DNA from: Aquamicrobium sp.
Lineage (GTDB): Bacteria; Pseudomonadota; Alphaproteobacteria; Rhizobiales; Rhizobiaceae
Length of the DNA stretch: 64,000 nt
NCBI RefSeq assembly: GCF_023954335.1
Contig: NZ_JAMLIE010000002.1
Span: 186,001-250,000, forward strand
Reading direction: 5' to 3'
Shown here: positions 52,221 through 61,616 of the stretch, piece after piece
Numbering within the stretch: the first letter of the stretch is position 1
Layout: each line of letters opens with the position of its first letter
Translations under genes and position numbers: made by a program
Notes under the pieces: model-generated
The model's database searches: none
Told to the model about the DNA's origin: nothing
What the model saw: only the letters and a program-made list of their open reading frames with translations

Positions 52221-52631
52221 ATGTTGCAGGAGATACCGCGCACCGTCGCCGCCCCGGACAGCCCGCAGATCACCGCCGCCGAGGCGGAGGCGATGGTGCG
52301 GGCGGTGCTTCGGCTGTTCGAGCGGTGGCAGGTGTCCGACGCCGAGGCGCGCGAGATCCTCGGCGGGCTCGCCCCCCGCACCTATGCGCGGTGGAAGGCC
52401 GGCGCGCCCGGACGCATCGACCGCGACCTCGCCACGCGGCTTTCGCTGCTCATGGGCATCCACAAGGGCCTGCGCTTCCTCTTCTCCGACCCGGAGCGGG
52501 GCTATGCCTGGGTGAAGAAGCCCAACCTTGCCTTCGGCGGCCGCACGCCGGTCGAGATCATGGCGCAGGGCGACATCTTCTCGCTGGCGCGCGTGCGCTC
52601 CTATCTCGACGCGGAGCGCGGCGGCTGGTGA
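52221..52631 (+). CDS. antitoxin, Xre/MbcA/ParS family (DUF2384-type toxin-binding domain)
   Basis: 136 residues from the ATG at 52221 (AAGGAGA upstream). An N-terminal Xre-like helical domain (AMVRAVLRLFERWQVSDAEAREILGGLAPRTYARWKAG) precedes the toxin-binding domain LSLLMGIHKGLRFLFSDPERGYAWVKKPNLAFGGRTPVEIMAQGD. It neutralises the RES toxin encoded next and should repress the operon. Its stop overlaps the toxin start by 4 bases. Confidence 0.9.
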   Translation: MLQEIPRTVAAPDSPQITAAEAEAMVRAVLRLFERWQVSDAEAREILGGLAPRTYARWKAGAPGRIDRDLATRLSLLMGIHKGLRFLFSDPERGYAWVKKPNLAFGGRTPVEIMAQGDIFSLARVRSYLDAERGGW

Positions 52632-53320
52632 GCGGCGGCCTTTCGCTCGCCCGGGTACGCTGGCCGCACGCGTGCCGGATCATCCGCTCCATCTATCCGC
52701 CCATCGACCTTTTCGAGGACATCGCCGATCCGCAGGACTGGGAGGCGCTGGCCTCGGCGGAATCGAAGACCAATCCGCGCCTGTGGGAGCATATCGGCCG
52801 GCTCGACCTGGTGCCGCCGGCGCGGCGGGTGGGCGGCCTCGGCGCCAGCTACCTGATGGCGCCGTTCGTCCATATCAGCACCGACCGGCCGGGGCGCTTC
52901 ACCGACGGCACCTACGGCGTCTACAGCGCCGGCGACCGGGAGGAGGTGGCGATCCGGGAGGTCGCCCATCACCACGGCAGGGCGATGGCCAATAGCGGCG
53001 AGGAGCCGGGATGGACCTCGCAGTTCCGCATGCTGGTCAACCGCCTCGATCTCGACCTCCACGATGCGCGGCCGGAAACGGCGTATCACGACCCGGACGA
53101 CTACGCGGCGTCGCAGGCGCTGGGCAAGAGTCTGCGGGCGGGCGGCGCCAACGGCATCGTCTATCGCAGCGTGCGCTGCCCGGGCGGCGAGTGTGTCGCG
53201 GTCTTCTGGCCCGATCTCCTCGCCATTCCCGTGCAGGCGGATCACTTCGACTTCCACTGGGACGGCGCGCGGGTCGACAAGGTGCGCAACTGCCGCACGA
53301 GCGCGATTTTCGCACTGTAG
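52628..53320 (+). CDS. RES domain toxin (NAD+-degrading, type II TA)
   Basis: 230 residues from the GTG at 52628 in a GTGA overlap. RES features: the Arg segment CRIIRSIYPPIDLFE, GRFTDGTYGVYSAGDREEVAIREVAHHH (G-R-F...Y-x-A...E) and GANGIVYRSVRCPGGECVAVFWPDLL (the conserved Ser region). RES toxins of this class consume NAD+, by phosphorolysis or hydrolysis, and stop growth until bound by the antitoxin. It appears intact. Slightly long, as in other Xre-RES pairs of this order. Confidence 0.9.
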   Translation: MSGGLSLARVRWPHACRIIRSIYPPIDLFEDIADPQDWEALASAESKTNPRLWEHIGRLDLVPPARRVGGLGASYLMAPFVHISTDRPGRFTDGTYGVYSAGDREEVAIREVAHHHGRAMANSGEEPGWTSQFRMLVNRLDLDLHDARPETAYHDPDDYAASQALGKSLRAGGANGIVYRSVRCPGGECVAVFWPDLLAIPVQADHFDFHWDGARVDKVRNCRTSAIFAL

Positions 53321-53323
53321 CGT

Positions 53324-54454
53324 CTAGATAAGATATTCCAAGCCGGTGCCGGTGTCGAGGAAGCTCTCTATCCGCGCCTTCAGGGGCGCTATGTCCATGC
53401 CCTGCCCCGCGAGCCAGTCCGGGTCGTAATAGGTCGAGGCGTAGCGGTCGCCGCTGTCGCAGATCAGCGTCACCAGCGATCCCTGCCGCCCCTCGCGCAG
53501 CATGCGCGCAGCGATCCACAGGAGGGCCATGAAGTTGGTTCCGGTCGATCCGCCGACGCGCCGGAACAGCCGTTCGGACAGCACATGGGCGGCGGCGATG
53601 GAGGCCGCGTCCGGGACGCGCAGCATGCAGTCGATCACGCCCGGCACGAAGGACGGCTCGACGCGCGGCCTGCCGACGCCCTCGATCCGCGACGGCCGCG
53701 CCGAGGTGATGGCGCAATCGCCCTTTTGGTAGGCATCGAAGAACACCGAATTCTCGACATCGGCGACGCAGAGCCGCGTCGAAAGGTTCTGGTAGCGGAT
53801 GTAGCGGCCGATGGTCGCCGCGGTGCCGCCGGTGCCGGCGCTCATCACCACCCATTGCGGGGCCGGGTGCGGCTCGCCCGCCATCTGCCGGAAGATCGAT
53901 TCGGCTATGTTGTTGTTGCCGCGCCAGTCGGTCGCCCGCTCGGCATTGGTGAACTGGTCGAGATAGTGGCCCTCCGTCTCCTGCGCGATGCCGGCGGCCA
54001 CCTCGTAGACGCGCGCCGGCTCGTCGACGAATTCGCAGCGGCCGCCCATGCGCTCGATGGCGTCGACCTTCGCCCGCGATGTCGAGCGCGGCATCACGGC
54101 GATGAAGGGCAGGCCGAGAAGGCGGGCGAAATAGGCTTCCGAGACGGCGGTGGAGCCGGAGGACGCCTCGACCAGCGTCGTTCCCTGGCCGATATGGCCG
54201 TTGCAGATGCCGTAGAGGAACAGCGAGCGCGCGAGGCGGTGCTTCAGGCTCCCCGTGGGGTGGGTGGATTCGTCCTTGAGGTAGATCGACAGCCCCTTCA
54301 GCGCCGGAAAGGCCGGGTTGATGAGATGGGTGTCGGCCGAGCGGCGGCCGTCGCATTGCAAGAGCTCGATCGCCCGGTGCACCCAGTCGCGGTCGAGCGC
54401 GGCCGCGCCGGCCGACTGCGCCGCGTTGAATTCCATGTCGCCTGCTTCGTCCAT
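53324..54454 (-). CDS. PLP-dependent cysteine synthase-family enzyme, probable L-cysteine desulfhydrase (Cds1-like)
   Basis: 376 residues, fold-type II. The PLP lysine is K71 in HPTGSLKHRLA, the substrate loop is EASSGSTAVSEAYFARLLG and the phosphate cradle SAGTGGTAATIGRY. VGGSTGTNFMALLW and DSGDRYASTYYD end the domain. It is longer than biosynthetic CysK and lacks a CBS domain; such forms degrade cysteine to pyruvate, sulfide and ammonia. It is divergent from an Lrp/AsnC regulator, the arrangement seen for cysteine-responsive desulfidases. Confidence 0.8.
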   Translation of the reverse strand: MDEAGDMEFNAAQSAGAAALDRDWVHRAIELLQCDGRRSADTHLINPAFPALKGLSIYLKDESTHPTGSLKHRLARSLFLYGICNGHIGQGTTLVEASSGSTAVSEAYFARLLGLPFIAVMPRSTSRAKVDAIERMGGRCEFVDEPARVYEVAAGIAQETEGHYLDQFTNAERATDWRGNNNIAESIFRQMAGEPHPAPQWVVMSAGTGGTAATIGRYIRYQNLSTRLCVADVENSVFFDAYQKGDCAITSARPSRIEGVGRPRVEPSFVPGVIDCMLRVPDAASIAAAHVLSERLFRRVGGSTGTNFMALLWIAARMLREGRQGSLVTLICDSGDRYASTYYDPDWLAGQGMDIAPLKARIESFLDTGTGLEYLI

Positions 54455-54580
54455 GTCATGTCTTCCGGGAGGGCCTGCGCCTGCCGATCTCGCAAGCAGG
54501 GAGATTTTAGTTGTCGTGTGGGGGAAATCTTCCCAATATGATCGGCATCATCAGGGAATTATGGTGTAGTTGATCGAGAA

Positions 54581-55042
54581 ATGACCGAATCTTTCGATGA
54601 AATCGACGCACGGATCCTGCGCGAGCTTCAGGCAGATGCCGGGCAGTCGCAGCGCGAGCTGGCGGAGAAGGTCGGGCTGTCGCAGAACGCGTGCTGGCGG
54701 CGCATCCGGCTGATGCGTGAGCGCGGCCTTATCCGCGGCCAGACAGTGCGGCTCGATGCCCAGGCGCTCGGCTACGGCCTCGTGGTCTTCGCGATGATCC
54801 GCACCCGCAGCCATTCGGCGGAATGGCTGAAGAAGTTCCGCGTCCATGTCAGCGCGATCCCCGACGTCGTCGATTTCTACCGGATCGGCGGCGACTACGA
54901 CTACATGCTCAAGATCGTCACCCGCGACATGAAGAGCTACGACCACGTCTACCAGCGCCTGATCGAGAAGCTCGATCTGGAGACCGTGACCTCCTATTTC
55001 GCCATGGAAGCCATCGCCGAGAACCGGCCGATCCCGGTCTGA
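54581..55042 (+). CDS. Lrp/AsnC family transcriptional regulator
   Basis: 153 residues, full length. The helix-turn-helix is SQRELAEKVGLSQNACWRRIRLM, and the RAM ligand domain follows (LVVFAMIRTRSHSAEWLKKFRVHVSAIPDVVDFYRIGGDYDYMLKIVTRDM). It is divergent from the cysteine-desulfhydrase-like gene, which it probably activates in response to cysteine (DecR/CuyR-type logic, inferred). Confidence 0.92.
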   Translation: MTESFDEIDARILRELQADAGQSQRELAEKVGLSQNACWRRIRLMRERGLIRGQTVRLDAQALGYGLVVFAMIRTRSHSAEWLKKFRVHVSAIPDVVDFYRIGGDYDYMLKIVTRDMKSYDHVYQRLIEKLDLETVTSYFAMEAIAENRPIPV

Positions 55043-55218
55043 CGAGGCCGGAGCGCAGGTCCGGCGCGGGGGCGGGATTTTTTTTACTACTTAACATAAA
55101 TCGGACCGTTTTCCCGCGGCCGCGAGGGTGGCGATCCTGCGCGCCGAGCGCATTGAACCGGCGCGCCGACCCGGCTCCGAAACGCCCTTGCCAAGCGCAC
55201 GGAACGCGACTAACAATT

Positions 55219-55236
55219 TTGTTGAGTACTTAACAA
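55219..55236. promoter_or_regulatory. operator candidate of the DUF3830/ABC/Dha operon
   Basis: TTGTTGAGTACTTAACAA, an 18-base palindrome with one mismatched pair, 38 bases before the first gene. Further half sites are CTAACAA at 55210 and TACTTAACA at 55088-55096 (also present at 55227). It suggests a dimeric repressor binding twice; the rest of 55043-55273 shows no gene. Confidence 0.55.
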
Positions 55237-55273
55237 TCCGGCTAAACCGGGTTCGACCTTCTGTGGAGGACTG

Positions 55274-55789
55274 ATGACGATAGACGAGGCTATCGCGCTG
55301 TTTCAGCGCGAATGCGAAACCATCTGGCTGAAGCAGCCGGAGGAGATTCGTATCCTGTCGCGCGGCGAGAGCCCGCGCGGCGTCGGCTCGCGCGGGCAGT
55401 ATCTCACGCCGCTGATCTTCGCCGAGGGCGCCGCGCGCTCGCTGGCCGACGAGACGCTGTGGGTGGTTCATCTGATGTGCGACCGGCCCGAGACCGACCT
55501 CGCCACGCTCAAGGTCATGATCGGCGAGCTGGTCAGCCGCAAGGCGGGCTTCTTCGAGCTGTTCGGCCTCGAGCACGCCTCCGGCCTGATGCGCAAGTAC
55601 ATCGAGGTGGCGCAGACCGCGCCGGACCTCGGCGAGCTGCAGCGCCTGACGGACGCGGCGCTGGCCTATGCCAACCGCGTGCATGTCTGGCTCGACGCGG
55701 CCTTTCCGTGGGGGGTCTGCACCGGCTTCATGCGCGCCGGCTACGGCACGCGCAACGCCGACGGTCTGGAGCAGGGAGCCAAGCAATGA
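55274..55789 (+). CDS. helical protein of unknown function, possibly cucumopine-synthase C-domain-like
   Basis: 171 residues, predicted all-helical, soluble, no signal peptide. TIDEAIALFQRECETIWLKQPEEIRILSRGESPRG opens it; two cysteines, C24-type spacing absent, occur near CDRPETD and WGVCTGFMRAGYGTR. GTGGAGGA precedes the ATG. Its stop overlaps the DUF3830-like start (ATGA), so the two are tightly coupled. A helical-bundle partner of a cyclophilin-like domain would parallel the two domains of cucumopine synthase, but I cannot confirm homology. Confidence 0.5.
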   Translation: MTIDEAIALFQRECETIWLKQPEEIRILSRGESPRGVGSRGQYLTPLIFAEGAARSLADETLWVVHLMCDRPETDLATLKVMIGELVSRKAGFFELFGLEHASGLMRKYIEVAQTAPDLGELQRLTDAALAYANRVHVWLDAAFPWGVCTGFMRAGYGTRNADGLEQGAKQ

Positions 55790-56208
55790 AACTGATCCTG
55801 AGCATGGACGGGCGCGACACCTGCACCATCGAGATCTGGGAAGACCGCTATCCGGCGGTCGCCGCGGCGCTGCGCAAGGTGCTGCCGGTGACCAGCATCG
55901 CCCAGCACGGCAAGATCGTCGGCGACCTGCTGTATTTCTGCCTGCCGGTGGTGATGCCCAACGAGAAGCCGCAGACCCTGACCGAGATCTGCCGCGAGCG
56001 GCGCGCCGCCAAGGGCACGGCCGGCGGCTCGGTGTGCTTCTACGGCCCGCGCCAGCAGATCTGCATCTACTACGGCGACGACGTGTCGCCCGAGCCTTTC
56101 GAGCTGTCCTATTGCGGCGAGATCATCGAAGGCGGGCTCGAGATGGAGCTCGCCGCCGTCAAGACGTGGACCAGCCCGGGCGTGCCGCTGACGCTGCGGC
56201 TTGCATGA
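55786..56208 (+). CDS. DUF3830 (cyclophilin-like) family protein
   Basis: 140 residues. MKLILSMDGRDTCTIEIWEDRYPAVAAALRKVLPVTSIAQHGKIVGDLLYFCLPV and SYCGEIIEGGLEMELAAV look like the DUF3830 family, which has a cyclophilin-like barrel. Many members sit next to amino-acid-type ABC importers, as here. The reaction is unknown. It overlaps the preceding helical protein by 4 bases and precedes the binding protein by 88 bases. Confidence 0.6.
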   Translation: MKLILSMDGRDTCTIEIWEDRYPAVAAALRKVLPVTSIAQHGKIVGDLLYFCLPVVMPNEKPQTLTEICRERRAAKGTAGGSVCFYGPRQQICIYYGDDVSPEPFELSYCGEIIEGGLEMELAAVKTWTSPGVPLTLRLA

Positions 56209-56296
56209 CCGGGCGCCCGCGCGTCCGGCAAGGACGCACGGGCCCCGCATTCCACCGGAACAGAAGCAACCAGAACCAGAAGATGAGGGAACTGCC

Positions 56297-57442
56297 ATGA
56301 CACATCGTATCAACTGGCTGGGTCGCACCGGCCTCGCCATCGTCGCCGCCTTCGGCCTGCTGCAGGGTGCCCAGACCCCGGCGATGGCCCAGTCGGCGGA
56401 GTCGGTCACGTTCGGCTTCTTCGCCCCGCTCAGCGGCCGCTTCGGCGCCAATGGCGAGCGCTTCAAGGAGTCCGTCGACCTGTTCGTCGAGCAGACCAAT
56501 GCCAATGGCGGCATCGGCGGCAAGCCGCTGGTGGTGCTGACCGAGGACGATCGCGGCGAGCCGATGCAGGCCACGGCCATCGCGCAGAAATTCTCGGAGA
56601 ACCCGGACGTGGTCGCCGCCATCGGCTCGTTCACCAGCGGCAACTCCATCGCCGCCGGCGAGATCTTCGCGACCGCTGGCGTGCCGCAGGTCAGCCCGTC
56701 CTCCTCGCATCCCGACTACACCAAGATCTCGAAGTTCCAGTTCCGCATTCCCAACACCCAGGACACCATGTCCCTGATGTATGTGAAGACCCTGAAGGAG
56801 AACGCCCCGCACGAGCGCGTGGCGGTGATCTACTTCCAGGACGACTGGGGCATCTATGTCGGCAACGCCACCAAGGCGGCGCTGGAAGAAGGGGGCTCCG
56901 AGGTGCCGGTGTTCGAGGCGATGCTGCCCGACGCGCGCGACTTCCGGCCGCTCGTCACCAAGCTGCGCCAGGCCAATGTCGACAGCATCCTGCTGGCGAG
57001 CCATTACGGCCCGACCGCCATCTTCCTTCAGCAGTTGCGGCAGGCGGGCATGGAGCAGCAGGTGGTCGGCCCCGAGACGCTGTACAACCCCGAGCTGATC
57101 ACGCTCGCGGGCGAGGCAGCCAACGGCATCATCACCACCACCTACTTCTTCCCCGGCGATCCCACCAAGGCCGGCTTCGTCGAGGCCTACACGGCCAAGT
57201 ACGGCCGCGAGCCTGACCTGTGGGCCGCCTACGCCTATGACGCGATCTCGATCGCGGCGGCGGGCGCCAAGGCGCTGGCCGAGGCCGGCCAGCCGGTGAC
57301 GCGCGAGGCCCTGCGCGACGCCATCGACGACCTGCCGCCCTTCGAGGGCGTGACCGGCGTCACGGAGTTCGTCGACGGCACGCCGTCGAAGGAGCTCACG
57401 ATCCTCAAGATCACCGACGGCGCCTACACGCTGCTTCAGTGA
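56297..57442 (+). CDS. HAAT-type ABC transporter substrate-binding protein (LivK-like)
   Basis: 381 residues with a signal peptide (GLAIVAAFGLLQGAQTPAMAQ), so periplasmic. VTFGFFAPLSGRFGANGERFKESVDLFVEQTNANGGIGGKPL is the Peripla_BP_6 opening. AAIGSFTSGNSIAAGEIFATAGVPQVSPSSS is a classical ligand segment. It differs clearly from the binding protein at 9671-10891, so it serves another ligand. The operon context (DUF3830, Dha-PTS) gives no firm substrate. Confidence 0.88.
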   Translation: MTHRINWLGRTGLAIVAAFGLLQGAQTPAMAQSAESVTFGFFAPLSGRFGANGERFKESVDLFVEQTNANGGIGGKPLVVLTEDDRGEPMQATAIAQKFSENPDVVAAIGSFTSGNSIAAGEIFATAGVPQVSPSSSHPDYTKISKFQFRIPNTQDTMSLMYVKTLKENAPHERVAVIYFQDDWGIYVGNATKAALEEGGSEVPVFEAMLPDARDFRPLVTKLRQANVDSILLASHYGPTAIFLQQLRQAGMEQQVVGPETLYNPELITLAGEAANGIITTTYFFPGDPTKAGFVEAYTAKYGREPDLWAAYAYDAISIAAAGAKALAEAGQPVTREALRDAIDDLPPFEGVTGVTEFVDGTPSKELTILKITDGAYTLLQ

Positions 57443-57463
57443 CCCTCTGTCGGCCCTGATCCG

Positions 57464-57489
57464 GCCGGGAGCCTTTCGGGGCTCCCGGC
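57464..57489 (+). promoter_or_regulatory. mRNA-stabilising hairpin after the binding-protein gene
   Basis: GCCGGGAGCC-TTTCGG-GGCTCCCGGC, ten perfect pairs, without a T-run. It lies between the binding-protein and permease genes and probably protects the upstream message, raising binding-protein yield. Confidence 0.6.
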
Positions 57490-57522
57490 TGCCGGGCCGC
57501 GACCCTAGAGGCTTTCCCGAAC

Positions 57523-59400
57523 ATGCTGGAACTCTTCCTGAGTCAGATCCTTAACGGGGTCGTGATCGGCTTCGTCTATGCCCTGATCGCGCTGGGCTTC
57601 AGCCTCGTGTTCGGGGTGGCCAACATCATCAACTTCGCGCAGGGCGCGCTGCTGATGCTGGGGGCGTTCCTGACCTTCACCATGGTCAGGGTGGGCGCGC
57701 CGATCGCCCTCGCCATTCCCGTCGCGGTCGTCATCACGACCGTCACCGGCATGCTGATCGAGAAACTGGCCCTGCGGCCGCTGCAGAACGCACCCTATAT
57801 CGCGCCGCTTCTGTCGACGCTGGCCATCGCCATCATCTTCGACTCCGCCGCCGAGATGATCTGGTCGGCCGAGATCCAGGCATTTCCCTCACCGCTTTCC
57901 CGCTACGTGGTCTTCGTCGGCTCGGCCTATCTCACCGGCGTCGATTTCCTGATCATCGCGGTCTCGCTCGCCGTCATGGCCGGGCTGATGCTGTTCCTGT
58001 CGCGCACATGGATGGGCAAGGCGCTGCGCGCCACGGCCCAGGACCCCGAGGCCGCGCAGCAGATGGGCATCAACGTGCCGCTGATGCGCCAGTTCTCGTT
58101 CGGGCTGGCTGGCGCGCTCGGCGCGCTCGCGGGCGTGCTGATCGGCATGTACTACATGTCGGTCTTTCCGCAGATGGGCATTCCCTACGGCCTCAAGGGC
58201 TTCGCGGCGGCGCTGCTCGGCGGCCTGTCGTCGATCCCCGGCGCCATCGTCGGCGGCATACTGCTCGGCATCTTCGAAAGCCTCGCCTCCGGCTATGTCG
58301 GCGAGGGCTGGCGCGACGTGATCGCCTTCAGCGTGCTTCTGCTGGTGCTGATCGTGCGTCCGCACGGGCTGTTCGGCAACAAGTCGCTCGACGCGCTGGG
58401 CGGCGCATCGGGCGCGTCGGGCGGCATCCCGACCACGTCGGTCGTCGCGTCCATGGCCGGGTCGACCGGGCGCACCAAGCAGCGCGTGGTCGACCTGCCG
58501 CTGCCGGTGCTGCTCGCGGTGATCGCGCTGTTCGCGCTCCTGCCGATGCTGAGCGGCTCCAACTACGTGCTGCAGGTCGGCGTGCAGGCGGCGATCTATG
58601 CCATGCTCGCGGTGTCGCTGACGCTGCTGACCGGCTCGGCCGGCGTCATCTCCATCGGCCATGCCGCCTTCTTCGGCGTCGGCGCCTATGCGGCGGCGCT
58701 GGCGAGCCGGGCCTGGGGCATCCCGGCCGAGGCGGCGTTGCTGCTGGCGGGCGGCGCGGGCGCGGCGTTCGCCGCGGTGCTGTACTGGCCGACGATCCGC
58801 CTGTCGGGCCACACGGTCGGCCTCGCCACGCTCGCCATCGGCCAGATCGTCTATCTCATCTGCCTCAACTGGGTCGACGTCACCCGCGGCCCGATGGGCA
58901 TTCCCGGCGTGCAGCGGCCCCCGCTCCTGCTCGGCATCGACATGCGCAGCCTGACGGCGCAGTACTGGCAGGCGCTCGCGGTGCTCGCCCTCGTCGTCGC
59001 CATCGCCTTCGCCATGCTGAACTCGCCCATCGGCCGGACGTGGCGGGCGATACGCGAGGACCGGCTGGCCGCTCACGCCTCGGGCATCCCGGTGGCGCGG
59101 TACCTGACGCTGGCCTTCCTCGTCTCGGGCTTCCTCGCCGGGCTCGCGGGCGCGCAGTTCGCCTTCCTGCAGAACTTCGTCAGCCCCGACAGCTTCATCA
59201 TCGACACCTCGATCGTGCTGATCTCGATGATCGTGCTCGGCGGGCTCGGCAACATCACCGGCGCGCTGATCGGCGGCGTGCTGCTGGCGATGCTGCCCGA
59301 GCTGCTGCGCGAATTCGCCCAGTACCGCATGGTCGCCTATGGCGCGATCCTTCTTCTTCTTCTGCGCTTCCGTCCGCAGGGACTGGTGGGAACCCGATGA
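57523..59400 (+). CDS. fused HAAT-type ABC permease (LivH-LivM fusion)
   Basis: 625 residues in one chain. Residues 1 to about 300 are LivH-like (NGVVIGFVYALIALGFSLVFGVANIINFAQGALLMLGAFL, LLGGLSSIPGAIVGGILLG). From about residue 325 a LivM-like half follows (LLTGSAGVISIGHAAFFGVGAYAAALAS, VLGGLGNITGALIGGVLLAM). The linker is Gly/Ser/Thr-rich (GGASGASGGIPTTS). Such fusions provide the whole membrane channel. It overlaps the ATPase start (ATGA). Confidence 0.9.
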   Translation: MLELFLSQILNGVVIGFVYALIALGFSLVFGVANIINFAQGALLMLGAFLTFTMVRVGAPIALAIPVAVVITTVTGMLIEKLALRPLQNAPYIAPLLSTLAIAIIFDSAAEMIWSAEIQAFPSPLSRYVVFVGSAYLTGVDFLIIAVSLAVMAGLMLFLSRTWMGKALRATAQDPEAAQQMGINVPLMRQFSFGLAGALGALAGVLIGMYYMSVFPQMGIPYGLKGFAAALLGGLSSIPGAIVGGILLGIFESLASGYVGEGWRDVIAFSVLLLVLIVRPHGLFGNKSLDALGGASGASGGIPTTSVVASMAGSTGRTKQRVVDLPLPVLLAVIALFALLPMLSGSNYVLQVGVQAAIYAMLAVSLTLLTGSAGVISIGHAAFFGVGAYAAALASRAWGIPAEAALLLAGGAGAAFAAVLYWPTIRLSGHTVGLATLAIGQIVYLICLNWVDVTRGPMGIPGVQRPPLLLGIDMRSLTAQYWQALAVLALVVAIAFAMLNSPIGRTWRAIREDRLAAHASGIPVARYLTLAFLVSGFLAGLAGAQFAFLQNFVSPDSFIIDTSIVLISMIVLGGLGNITGALIGGVLLAMLPELLREFAQYRMVAYGAILLLLLRFRPQGLVGTR

Positions 59401-60249
59401 CCGTGACCAATTCCGGAACCCTCGTCATCGACAAGGTCAGCCGCAGCTTCGGCGGCGTCGTGGCGGCCAACGCGCTGGACTTCGCCATCGCCAAGGGCGA
59501 ATTCCTCGCCGTGGTCGGCCCCAACGGGGCCGGCAAGTCGACGCTCCTCCAGATGATCAGCGGCATCGTGCGCCCGCAGCAGGGCGAGATCCGCCTCGGC
59601 GAGCGCCGCATCGACCGGCTGCGCCCGGAGCAGATCAACGCGCTCGGCATCTCGCGTACCTTCCAGACCAGCCGCGTCTTTCCGATGCTGACCATCCGCG
59701 ACAGCATCATGGTCGGCGCCCAGGTCGGCCTGATCGGCGGCGGGCGCGCCCCGCGCCGCTACGGCCCGGCGGGCGAGCTCGTCTCGGCGCTCTTGCGCCT
59801 GCCCGGCTACCGCGCCCGGGTCGCCGCCGCCGAAAGCCGCGCCGAGGAGGTGATGAAGATGTTCGGCGACCGGCTGTGGCCGCGCCGCGACGATCAGGCC
59901 TTCTCCCTGTCCTACGCCAACCGGCGCCGGCTCGAGATCGCCCGCGCGCTGGTGCAGGACCCCGACATCCTGCTGCTCGACGAGCCGGCCGCCGGCATGA
60001 ACCCGACCGAGACCACGGAGCTCGCCGAGGTGCTGGCCGAGCTGCGCAGCCGCCGCCCCGGCATGACCATCGTCATGGTCGAGCACAAGCTCCAGGTCGT
60101 GCGCCAGCTCGCCGAGCGCTGCATCGTCATGGCGCAGGGCGCGGTGATCGTCGACGACACGCCGGCCGGCGCGCTGGAGCATCCGCGCGTCATCGAGGCC
60201 TATCTGGGCACGCGGCGCTCGGCCGCCGCCTTTGGAAAGGTGAACGCCG

Positions 60250-60257
<8 letters not shown>
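59397..60257 (+). CDS. HAAT-type ABC transporter ATP-binding protein (LivG-like)
   Basis: 286 residues. Walker A GPNGAGKST, Q-loop ISRTFQTSRVFPML and Walker B ILLLDEPAAGMNPTE are intact. The ABC signature is unusual, LSYANRRRLEIARAL in place of LSGGQ; LSYGxQR-type variants are common in LivG, so activity is expected. It overlaps the permease gene by 4 bases and livF by 8. Confidence 0.9.
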
Positions 60258-60987
<730 letters not shown>

Positions 60988-60992
60988 GGAAG

Positions 60993-61616
60993 ATGCGGAT
61001 CGACACGCAATTGCGCCGCCAGCTCATCGAGGCCATGGCCGCCACGGTCGAGGCGCACTGGCAGGAGCTGACGGCCCTCGACCAGGCCATCGGCGACGGC
61101 GACCACGGCGCGGGGATGAAGCGCGGCTTCGACGCGCTGCTGGCCGATGCCGACACGCTCTCCGGGCAGCCGCTGCCGGCGGCGCTGGTGGCTGCCGGGC
61201 GAACGCTGGTGATGTCGATGGGCGGCGCGTCGGGGCCGCTCTACGGCACGTTCTTCATGGAGCTGGGCAAGGCGCTCGGCGACGTGTCCGATGATGCCCT
61301 TGACCGCGCCGGGCTCGCCGCCGGCTTCGCCCGCGCCATGGCGGCCGTCGCCGCGCGCGGCAAGTCGCAGCCGGGGCAGAAGACCCTGCTCGACGTGCTG
61401 GCCCCGGTGTCGGCGGCGCTGGAGCGCGGCGAGGACGCGGACGGCATCGCCCGCGTGGCGGCCGAGGCCGCCGAGGCGACGGTGCCAATGCAGGCGCTGC
61501 GCGGCCGCGCAGCCTTTCTCGGCGAGCGCTCGATCGGGCACATGGACCCCGGCGCGCGCTCGGCCTCGTTGATCATCGGCGCGGTCTGCGCCGGGCTGAA
61601 GGAAACATCCGCATGA
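60993..61616 (+). CDS. dhaL: dihydroxyacetone kinase subunit DhaL
   Basis: 207 residues, full length. D30, D35 and D37 in LTALDQAIGDGDHGAGMKRG match the three ADP-Mg aspartates of DhaL; TLVMSMGGASGPLYGTFFMELGKAL and GDRTMLD-like PGQKTLLDVLAP complete the nucleotide site. In the PTS-type kinase DhaL carries ADP that is rephosphorylated by DhaM and donates phosphate to a substrate held by DhaK. No DhaK is encoded in the window. It overlaps dhaM by 4 bases. Confidence 0.92.
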   Translation: MRIDTQLRRQLIEAMAATVEAHWQELTALDQAIGDGDHGAGMKRGFDALLADADTLSGQPLPAALVAAGRTLVMSMGGASGPLYGTFFMELGKALGDVSDDALDRAGLAAGFARAMAAVAARGKSQPGQKTLLDVLAPVSAALERGEDADGIARVAAEAAEATVPMQALRGRAAFLGERSIGHMDPGARSASLIIGAVCAGLKETSA

